A stretch of 6,255 nt of DNA, taken from assembly GCA_902795675.1 (NCBI GenBank), contig CADBLZ010000068.1:1-6255 (forward strand). The letters are read 5' to 3'. The stretch is from an uncultured Erysipelotrichaceae bacterium. GTDB taxonomy: Bacteria > Bacillota_I > Bacilli_A > RF39 > UBA660. Shown piece by piece: positions 1 to 4,542 of this stretch (positions within the stretch are counted from its first letter, which is position 1; every line of letters starts with the position of its first letter). The notes under the pieces were generated by a model. It was not told the origin of the DNA. It was given only the letters and a program-made list of their open reading frames with translations, and ran no database searches. Position numbers and translations under genes: made by a program.

Positions 1-212
1 AAATAGAAAACCCCATTAGATTGCCTAGCAATAACATAATTTATAAGTGCTGACATCTGATTACCTATATGCATAAACCCCGTAGGGCTTGGTGCATATC
101 TCGTAACAAATGCTCCCTCATCTAAATTTCTTTCTGGATACTCTTTCTCATAATCCTCAATTGTCTTTGTAATATTTGGAAATATTACATCTGCTAAATC
201 CTTGTATGTCAT
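1..212 (-). CDS. gltX: Glutamyl-tRNA synthetase, N-terminal 70 residues (3' end outside window)
   Basis: Class I aminoacyl-tRNA synthetase that attaches glutamate to tRNA-Glu in the cytoplasm. Only the first 70 codons are present; the gene runs off the low-coordinate edge. The protein starts MTYKDLADVIFPNI and carries RYAPSPTGFMHIGN at about residues 40-53. This is the GluRS signature (usually RFAPSPTG-x-x-HIGG) with the class I HIGH-type ATP-binding motif. The roughly 38-residue extension before the motif matches, from memory, the longer GltX form of clostridia and related Firmicutes. The ATG at 210-212 is chosen because AAAGGTGAT (217-225) lies 4 bases upstream. The fourth HIGH position is Asn rather than the usual Gly of GluRS, a mild oddity. 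The gene follows a T-box leader with Glu-type specifier codons, which independently supports the assignment. The KMSKS motif and anticodon-binding domain cannot be seen, so discriminating versus non-discriminating specificity cannot be judged. Confidence 0.95.
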   Translation of the reverse strand, partial: MTYKDLADVIFPNITKTIEDYEKEYPERNLDEGAFVTRYAPSPTGFMHIGNQMSALINYVIARQSNGVFY

Positions 213-237
213 TTTTATCACCTTTCTTTTTTAAAAT

Positions 238-272
238 AAAAAAGACCAATTCATCATAAGGACGAATTAGTC
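238..272 (-). terminator. Intrinsic terminator of the gltX T-box
   Basis: A 12-bp stem (261-272 with 244-255, including two G-U pairs) has a 5-nt loop and is followed by six U (238-243) on the minus-strand RNA. Its 5' arm begins at the end of the T-box sequence. Antiterminator and terminator are therefore mutually exclusive, as expected for this class. Confidence 0.9.
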
Positions 273-423
273 GTGGTACCACCTTAGTTTATACTCTATA
301 ATCTTTAAAGGAATTACCCTATAAACTCCAAGAACTTCTTCTAATAAATAACTTATCTATTTACACCATCCATAGACTCTCTATAAAGTATCTTTATTAT
401 ACTCTTTTCTCTTCTTCGTTTGT
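238..423 (-). promoter_or_regulatory. T-box riboswitch leader of gltX (tRNA-Glu sensing)
   Basis: This leader RNA binds uncharged tRNA-Glu and lets transcription continue into gltX. The T-box sequence AAGGTGGTACCACG is at 272-285. Stem I shows the distal AGAGAG bulge and a terminal hairpin (stem 356-360 with 372-376) whose loop reads GGATGGTGTAA, matching the GGUGNAA loop of T-boxes. A kink-turn-like AATAAAGAT segment lies near the stem base. Two consecutive GAA triplets (336-341) precede CTTGGAG in the specifier-loop region, consistent with glutamate. Which triplet is used cannot be settled by eye. The UGGN bulge reads UGGU, which would pair with a tRNA ending A-CCA. The tRNA-Glu at 4411-4487 does end ACCA. 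Low charging of tRNA-Glu should therefore raise gltX expression. Confidence 0.93.
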
Positions 424-429
424 GTTTCC

Positions 430-458
430 ATTATAAGTGATTAAATAATTAAAGTCAA
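430..458 (-). promoter_or_regulatory. Sigma-A promoter of the gltX T-box transcript
   Basis: The -35 TTGACT (453-458) and -10 TATAAT (430-435) are separated by exactly 17 bp. Start is predicted near 423, just before stem I of the T-box. The -35 element begins directly after the ttcA stop codon (459-461), so gltX has its own strong promoter although it sits immediately behind ttcA. Confidence 0.9.
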
Positions 459-1280
459 TTATTTATTAAAATCATCCAAAAAAGAATGATACTTATCTTT
501 ATCTCGATAACCAATAATACCTCTTATATCAACATTACTTGTTGAATTAAATATATTTTGAATAATCTCTGGATTAAAGTCTTCTAATCTTTTAACTAAA
601 TCTTTAATCTCTTTTCTTTTACTATTATTAGTATATTCATTATTCATCGTAAACTTACAAGCGCAATTAATAAACTCTAAGTTATTATACTTAACCCATT
701 CTAGAACATCTTTCTCACGAACATAATATAAAGGTCTTATTAAATCAATACCTTCAAAATTACTACTATGTAATTTAGGTAACATTGTTTTAATTTCACC
801 AGCATACATCATTGAAAGTAAAGTTGTTTCAATAACATCATCTTTATGATGTCCTAGTGCTATCTTATTACAACCTAGTTCTTTAGCTTTATTATATAAA
901 TGTCCTCTTCTCATACGAGCACACATATAACATGGTTTTTCTTCGTTTAATAAATTAGATACATCAAAGATATCTGTATCAAATATCTCTATTGGTAGAT
1001 TAAGTATCTTAGCATTCTCTTTAATCTTTTCTAAATTCTTTTCTGTATATCCAGGATTCATTACAACATATTTAGTTTCAAATTTAATATTACTATGTTT
1101 ACTTAATTCTTCAATACATTTAGCTAGTAAGAATGAATCTTTACCACCAGAGATACAAACCATAACTTTATCTCCTTCTTGTACTAACTCAAAATCTCTT
1201 ACTGCTTTCGTAAACTTAGACCATATATCTTTACGAAACTTTTTAATAATAGATCTTTCTATATCTTGATATCTTTCCAT
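459..1280 (-). CDS. ttcA: TtcA-family tRNA 2-thiocytidine biosynthesis protein (PP-loop ATPase)
   Basis: A 273-residue cytoplasmic PP-loop ATPase of the TtcA/TtuA group. Characterised TtcA makes 2-thiocytidine at C32 of certain tRNAs using ATP and an Fe-S cluster. Visible features are the PP-loop SGGKDS (44-49), the CYMC cysteine pair C117/C120 followed by ARMRRG, ALGHHKDDVIETTLLSMMYAGEIKTMLPKL-type sequence (141-170), IRPLYYVREKD (181-191), and a third cysteine site at C206/C208. These match the TtcA order, with CxxC plus a downstream Cys as cluster ligands. The downstream site is C-A-C here rather than the C-x-x-C that I recall in Enterobacteria. The ATG at 1280 has GAAGAGGG (1287-1294) 6 bases upstream and its own promoter at 1302-1330. 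No terminator follows it, so some read-through into the gltX leader is likely. The exact substrate tRNA and modified base are inferred from family; a related PP-loop tRNA thiolase is the alternative. Confidence 0.87.
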   Translation of the reverse strand: MERYQDIERSIIKKFRKDIWSKFTKAVRDFELVQEGDKVMVCISGGKDSFLLAKCIEELSKHSNIKFETKYVVMNPGYTEKNLEKIKENAKILNLPIEIFDTDIFDVSNLLNEEKPCYMCARMRRGHLYNKAKELGCNKIALGHHKDDVIETTLLSMMYAGEIKTMLPKLHSSNFEGIDLIRPLYYVREKDVLEWVKYNNLEFINCACKFTMNNEYTNNSKRKEIKDLVKRLEDFNPEIIQNIFNSTSNVDIRGIIGYRDKDKYHSFLDDFNK

Positions 1281-1301
1281 AAGAATCCCTCTTCTTAAGA
1301 G

Positions 1302-1330
1302 ATTATATTAAATATTTCTTGTAATATCAA
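1302..1330 (-). promoter_or_regulatory. Sigma-A promoter of ttcA
   Basis: The -35 TTGATA (1325-1330) and -10 TATAAT (1302-1307) are separated by 17 bp. The predicted start near 1295 leaves a leader of about 15 nt, just enough for the ribosome-binding site. It overlaps the -35 region of a proposed plus-strand promoter (1319-1346), giving a compact divergent pair. Confidence 0.85.
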
Positions 1331-1346
1331 ATATTTATGTTATTAT
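1319..1346 (+). promoter_or_regulatory. Putative extended -10 promoter of a plus-strand small RNA
   Basis: TTGTAA (1319-1324), a 16-bp spacer, then TATTAT (1341-1346) preceded by TGT (1338-1340), which gives the TGn extended -10 form. The predicted start at about 1352-1353 coincides with the beginning of the first hairpin. In AT-rich DNA, promoter-like hexamers are common; the support here is the fit with the downstream hairpins and U-tract. Confidence 0.5.
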
Positions 1347-1360
1347 ATTCGTAGTGGATC

Positions 1361-1402
1361 CGACGTATATTGGATTCCACTACGGGTAAAGAAACGACGT
1401 AT
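1361..1402. repeat. Two direct copies of CGACGTAT, 34 bp apart
   Basis: The octamer occurs at 1361-1368 and 1395-1402 and was not noticed elsewhere in the window. Similarity continues loosely to the right (ATTGGATTCC against TATTGTTCC), so the two hairpins may descend from a duplicated unit of about 34 bp whose stems diverged in sequence while keeping pairing. Confidence 0.75.
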
Positions 1403-1425
1403 TATTGTTCCTTTACTCTTTTTTT
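1384..1425 (+). terminator. Intrinsic terminator of the putative plus-strand small RNA
   Basis: The stem GGGTAAAG/CTTTACTC (one G-U pair) is extended by AAC/GTT beyond an A-C mismatch and followed by T7 (1419-1425). Read on the minus strand there is no U-tract, so its orientation is specifically plus. No plus-strand protein gene precedes it, which is why a small RNA is proposed. Confidence 0.65.
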
Positions 1426-1430
1426 GTAAT

Positions 1431-1457
1431 AAAAAACAACCATTAAGGTTGTTTTTT
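1431..1457 (-). terminator. Terminator of the six-helix membrane protein gene, overlapping its stop codon
   Basis: An 11-bp stem pairs AACAACC plus flanking A's (1431-1441) with GGTTGTT plus T's (1447-1457), with a 5-nt loop at 1442-1446 that contains most of the TAA stop (1443-1445). U-runs occur on both strands, so it could work in both directions and also back up the plus-strand terminator at 1384-1425. Confidence 0.8.
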
Positions 1458-2027
1458 TTCTTTTTGTTCAAGGAATTCTTTTTTATAGATCTTAGTAACG
1501 ATAAACATACAAACAAATAAACCTGTTGTAATTACCATTAGAACATAATAAAGTCTTAAGGCAAAACCTTCTAAACTATATTCTAATAAGACCATTACTG
1601 AACTAAATAAAGAGAATATTGCAAGTGATATTGAAGATGCATTTCTAAATATATTAACAACTTTATTAATTGGTTTATATGATAATACCCAAGAAATTAA
1701 TGCTAATGACCATACGAATATTTCAATTACTGATAAAGCTTTTTCTAAAGCACCAGAAATATCCATTAGTTTCCATACATTAAGAATACCAAATAAAGCT
1801 GCCACACTTGTAAGTATTGCTCCAACAACAGCAATCATTTTAACCTTTTCATCATCATATATTCTTGCATATAGTAAACAAGGTAAAGAATTGAAGAAGA
1901 TTATTCCTATAGAAGCCATTGAACGACCAACAACTTGATTATATGATCCCATAAGGATTAATACACATACTAGTATTACTTCTGCAATAACTGTACCTAG
2001 CATTACTTTTAAAGTAGCCTTTCTCAT
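1443..2027 (-). CDS. Six-helix integral membrane protein of unknown function
   Basis: A 194-residue protein that I do not recognise. Six hydrophobic segments are visible at about residues 8-27, 35-55, 63-84, 95-116, 130-150 and 158-178. They are joined by short loops, and the tail is highly charged (YKKEFLEQKEKKQP). There is no signal-peptide cleavage motif, no lipobox, and no transporter, kinase or peptidase signature. Both ends carry lysine/arginine-rich flanks (MRKATLK; KIYKKEF), so by the positive-inside rule both probably face the cytoplasm. The ATG at 2027 is preceded by AGGAGG (2034-2039) at 6 bases, an excellent ribosome-binding site. It is its own transcription unit, with an extended -10 promoter at 2051-2059 and a terminator overlapping the stop codon. 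A small membrane sensor or permease-like role is possible, but nothing in the sequence decides it. Confidence 0.8.
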   Translation of the reverse strand: MRKATLKVMLGTVIAEVILVCVLILMGSYNQVVGRSMASIGIIFFNSLPCLLYARIYDDEKVKMIAVVGAILTSVAALFGILNVWKLMDISGALEKALSVIEIFVWSLALISWVLSYKPINKVVNIFRNASSISLAIFSLFSSVMVLLEYSLEGFALRLYYVLMVITTGLFVCMFIVTKIYKKEFLEQKEKKQP

Positions 2028-2050
2028 ATCATTCCTCCTATTATATTTTT

Positions 2051-2059
2051 ATTGTATCA
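2051..2059 (-). promoter_or_regulatory. Extended -10 promoter of the six-helix membrane protein gene
   Basis: TGATACAAT on the minus strand (TG at 2058-2059, TACAAT at 2051-2056) matches the TGnTATAAT extended -10 form. No good -35 is seen 17 bp upstream. The predicted start near 2044 lies just ahead of AGGAGG. Confidence 0.6.
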
Positions 2060-2103
2060 TAACATTACAAACTTAATTACAATTATATTTTCTATTTACA
2101 TAT

Positions 2104-2134
2104 AAAAAGATAGTATTATTTAATACTATCTTTT
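2104..2134 (-). terminator. Terminator of the acyltransferase gene, overlapping its 3' codons
   Basis: A 13-bp stem (2122-2134 with 2105-2117) has a 4-nt loop and a U-run at 2104-2108 region on the minus-strand RNA. The 5' arm is formed by the last four sense codons, and the TAA stop (2116-2118) lies at the loop and 3' arm. Confidence 0.85.
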
Positions 2135-4341
2135 ATTAGTTTACATAACGCTTCATTACCTTTAGTAGATAAATGAGTACCATCTGGCATTAAATATTTT
2201 TTATTATCTTTAATATCGTTATAGAACTCTATTACTTTAACATTATCACCATTTAACTTACTAAAGTCATTACTTGTTATATTAATAATATAAACATAAT
2301 GATTCTTACATATACTAATAAGTTCATTATAATCATCTATAGTTAAAGGAATACTCTTATCAAAAACAAAGACAACATTATAATTTAGTAGATTATCATC
2401 TATAGCTTTCTTTAAGTCTTTCTTAATAGAAGCCATATCATAATCTTTATTACCGTTATAAATTACTTTACCTTTTTCATAATCTAAATATTCATTTAGA
2501 TTAATTAATAAGTCATTACCATAGAAAGAATATTTTGTTCTATTTTCTTGTTCATGTTTCTTAATAGTTTCTTCTTTTTGTAATTTATATTTATAAACAT
2601 ATACATCATAAATAGCTTTTCTTATTTCTTCTGTATAAGCTTTTCGACCAACTGGATTTAAATGAATCTTGTCTGCATAGAAGTATTCTTCATGTCCTTT
2701 AGATAACACTTCCCAGTCAATAATATGAACATTACTATGTTCTTCAGCTAAAGCTTTAACTGAATCATTAATATGAACATCAGCATCATTTGTAACTGTA
2801 AGCCAGAAGATATCTCTTCCACCAGCTGTTTCTATAATACCTTCTTTACAACTCTTAGGGCATCCACCATTAGTACCTAAACCAATAACAATTGGTTCAC
2901 CTAATTGGTTTCTACTCTTTAGTTCTTTTAAAATAGTATTACCAGCATAGATTGATCTGGATACTTTAGCATCAACATAACTATTAGGGAATTGTTTATA
3001 AAGGTTAGCTTGTGCACCAAGCATTACAGAGTCACCAATAAATACTACTCTTAAACTATTAACAACTTCTTCAATATTAGCTTCGCCACTTTCTAGTTCA
3101 GCTAATGTCTTATTCCACTCTTCTTCTTGTTCTTTTAGTTTTGCTGCATAAGCTTCTTGTGCTTCTTGCATCTTCTTTTCATTCTCAGCCAGTTCATTTT
3201 CTAGTTGTTTCATTTCTTTTGTATAGTCTTTAGCATTTACATATTTATAAACACCAACTGAACTACTACCAAGAAGTAAAATTAATAAGATATATTTAAG
3301 AATTACTTTCTTCTTATCTGTTTGTTTAGATAATGCATAGTAACTAATCCAAGCAATTATAATTGTAATAAGTATAATTAGAATTGTTTCTAATATGATA
3401 TTTAGTTTTACATAACTAAATATAAATATTACTGGATATTGGAATAAATATATTGGATAAGCTAAGTTAGATATATATCTAACTATCTTATTATCACCCT
3501 TCATTGTTAAAGAGTAACATATTAAACGGCAAGATATTAGTGATACTAATATCATACTAATATTTAATATTTTAGATTTATCAGATACAAATAAGAATGG
3601 TATTACTAGAGCTAGTATATATATAATAAATATTCTCTTAGATAACTTCTTATTCTTATCTATTTTCTTATTAATTAACTTACCATAATAATGAACTAAG
3701 AAACCTAGTAGTAAACCATAAATAATACTAAATGATCTAATAAACGTATCATAATAAACAAACATTAAATTATTATGAATACTTTGATATATAAAATAAA
3801 TAGTAGATATAACACTTAAAGCACTAAGTGATATAACTGGTACTTTCTTACCATACTTATCTCCTAATTTTTTAAAGAAGATGAATAAGAATGGGAAGAC
3901 TAATTCAAATTGTAATAAAATACCTATATACCAAAAATGCATAAATGGTGAAGATATATGTCTTGCGAAATAATCTAAGTTAGCATTTAATTGCCAATAG
4001 TTATTATATCCAGAAATAATAGATGTAACTTCTGGTTTCATATTGAACCAGTTATAACTTTTTATAAAAGATAAAGCTAGAACTGTTGTAAATACTGTTA
4101 AAAGGATTGGTACATATATTTTTTTAATACGACTTATATAATACTCTTTAAAAGAAAACTTATCTTTTTTAAATCCTGAATAACAAGATAAAAAAGCAGA
4201 CATAACAAAAAATGTACATACCGCTAAATAACCACCCTTAATTATTCCTAAATGATATAAAAAGATAGACACACAAGCAAAGATTCGTAAAATATCTAAG
4301 CCAATAAAGTATGTTTCCTTTTTCTTTCTTGTCTTTCTCAT
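2116..4341 (-). CDS. OatA-like membrane O-acyltransferase with SGNH esterase domain and a degenerate second SGNH-like domain
   Basis: A 741-residue envelope protein of the acyltransferase-3/SGNH class (OatA type), which moves acetyl groups across the membrane onto an extracellular glycan, often peptidoglycan MurNAc. Residues 11-365 form the membrane acyltransferase, with about 11 helices. GLDILRIFACVSIFLYH carries the expected catalytic His at H30, with GGYLAVCTFFVMSAFL (36-51) and HFWYIGILLQFELVFP (135-150) also matching the family. A charged coiled coil (about 375-420) links to the SGNH domain (430-580), which has GDS with S438, GLGTN with N491 and DKIH with D557/H560, a complete set. Residues 601-741 repeat this fold pattern with the Ser lost. 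The family is usually near 600 residues; the extra length is this tail. The ATG at 4341 has TTAAGGAAG (4347-4355) 5 bases upstream. The gene has its own promoter and terminator. The acetyl donor and glycan acceptor are inferred from family; a wall polymer or exopolysaccharide could be the target instead. Confidence 0.9.
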   Translation of the reverse strand: MRKTRKKKETYFIGLDILRIFACVSIFLYHLGIIKGGYLAVCTFFVMSAFLSCYSGFKKDKFSFKEYYISRIKKIYVPILLTVFTTVLALSFIKSYNWFNMKPEVTSIISGYNNYWQLNANLDYFARHISSPFMHFWYIGILLQFELVFPFLFIFFKKLGDKYGKKVPVISLSALSVISTIYFIYQSIHNNLMFVYYDTFIRSFSIIYGLLLGFLVHYYGKLINKKIDKNKKLSKRIFIIYILALVIPFLFVSDKSKILNISMILVSLISCRLICYSLTMKGDNKIVRYISNLAYPIYLFQYPVIFIFSYVKLNIILETILIILITIIIAWISYYALSKQTDKKKVILKYILLILLLGSSSVGVYKYVNAKDYTKEMKQLENELAENEKKMQEAQEAYAAKLKEQEEEWNKTLAELESGEANIEEVVNSLRVVFIGDSVMLGAQANLYKQFPNSYVDAKVSRSIYAGNTILKELKSRNQLGEPIVIGLGTNGGCPKSCKEGIIETAGGRDIFWLTVTNDADVHINDSVKALAEEHSNVHIIDWEVLSKGHEEYFYADKIHLNPVGRKAYTEEIRKAIYDVYVYKYKLQKEETIKKHEQENRTKYSFYGNDLLINLNEYLDYEKGKVIYNGNKDYDMASIKKDLKKAIDDNLLNYNVVFVFDKSIPLTIDDYNELISICKNHYVYIINITSNDFSKLNGDNVKVIEFYNDIKDNKKYLMPDGTHLSTKGNEALCKLIKDSIK

Positions 4342-4364
4342 ATAATCTTCCTTAACTCCCCTCT

Positions 4365-4373
4365 ATTATAGCA
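4365..4373 (-). promoter_or_regulatory. Extended -10 promoter of the acyltransferase gene
   Basis: TGCTATAAT on the minus strand (TG at 4372-4373, TATAAT at 4365-4370) is a full extended -10. The -35 region would fall in the tRNA terminator and is poor. The start near 4358 gives a leader of about 16 nt. Confidence 0.7.
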
Positions 4374-4374
4374 T

Positions 4375-4400
4375 AAAAAAAACTAGTTACTACTAGTTTT
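4375..4400 (-). terminator. Terminator downstream of tRNA-Glu
   Basis: A perfect 9-bp stem AAAACTAGT/ACTAGTTTT (4392-4400 with 4379-4387) with a 4-nt loop and a run of eight U (4375-4382). It begins 11 bases past the encoded CCA end and insulates the acyltransferase gene from tRNA transcription. Confidence 0.9.
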
Positions 4401-4410
4401 ATCTACTAAA

Positions 4411-4487
4411 TGGTGATCGATATGGGATTCGGACCCATGTATGTAACCTTGAGAGGGTTATGTGTTAAACCACTTCACCAATCGACC
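4411..4487 (-). tRNA. tRNA-Glu, anticodon CUC, with encoded CCA
   Basis: The full cloverleaf is readable on the minus strand. The acceptor is GGTCGAT/ATCGATC with one G-U pair. The D arm is GTG/CAC with GG in the loop, and the anticodon stem is TAACC/GGTTA around the 7-nt loop CTCTCAA, so the anticodon is CUC (reads GAG). The variable loop has 5 nt, the T stem is ATGGG/CCCAT, the discriminator is A, and CCA is encoded. The overall layout matches bacillary tRNA-Glu. The T-loop reads TCCGAAT rather than TTCGAAT, so position 55, normally pseudouridine, is C. With C34 it is not a MnmA substrate, although mnmA lies just upstream. A second tRNA-Glu(UUC) must exist elsewhere to read GAA. Confidence 0.95.
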
Positions 4488-4489
4488 AT

Positions 4490-4517
4490 AAAAATATCAG
4501 TAAACTACTGATATTTT
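4490..4517 (-). terminator. Terminator-like hairpin between mnmA and tRNA-Glu
   Basis: A perfect 12-bp stem (4506-4517 with 4491-4502) with a 3-nt loop, ending in five U on the minus-strand RNA. It stops only 2 bases before the tRNA 5' end (4487). If it terminates mnmA fully, the tRNA needs a promoter overlapping the hairpin (see 4513-4542); otherwise it may serve as a processing hairpin on a joint transcript. Confidence 0.75.
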
Positions 4518-4542
4518 ATCATACTTTAATTATAGATACCAA
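4513..4542 (-). promoter_or_regulatory. Candidate tRNA-Glu promoter embedded in the mnmA 3' end
   Basis: TTGGTA (4537-4542) and an extended TGATAAAAT (-10 TAAAAT at 4513-4518) are separated by 18 bp. Transcription would start inside the left arm of the 4490-4517 hairpin, so the tRNA transcript would not form it. A perfect TATAAT also overlaps the mnmA stop codon (4529-4534) but lacks a -35. Both are only plausible in AT-rich DNA. Confidence 0.35.

Larger units (their letters stand above)
1352..1425 (+). ncRNA. Putative two-hairpin small RNA with repeated CGACGTAT loops
   Basis: A candidate noncoding RNA of about 74 nt, the only plus-strand element in the window. Hairpin 1 pairs GTAGTGGATCC (1351-1361) with GGATTCCACTAC (1372-1383), 11 bp with one bulged base. 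Hairpin 2 pairs GGGTAAAG (1384-1391) with CTTTACTC (1411-1418), continues with AAC/GTT past an A-C mismatch, and is followed by seven T. Both apical regions contain CGACGTAT (1361-1368 and 1395-1402), a CpG-rich octamer that stands out in this AT-rich sequence. No open reading frame of useful length exists here on the plus strand. I do not recognise the family. A shared exposed loop would fit an RNA that presents the same seed, or protein site, twice. The alternative is a DNA-level element upstream of ttcA. Confidence 0.55.

Noticed and set aside
1342..1347. A second minus-strand TATAAT upstream of ttcA.
   Set aside because: No usable -35 lies 16-18 bp upstream; TTGATA-17-TATAAT at 1302-1330 is far better and closer to the start.
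1361..1402. CGACGTAT repeats as the start of a CRISPR array or tandem repeat array.
   Set aside because: There are only two octamer copies, set in hairpin loops, with no repeat-spacer regularity and no cas genes.
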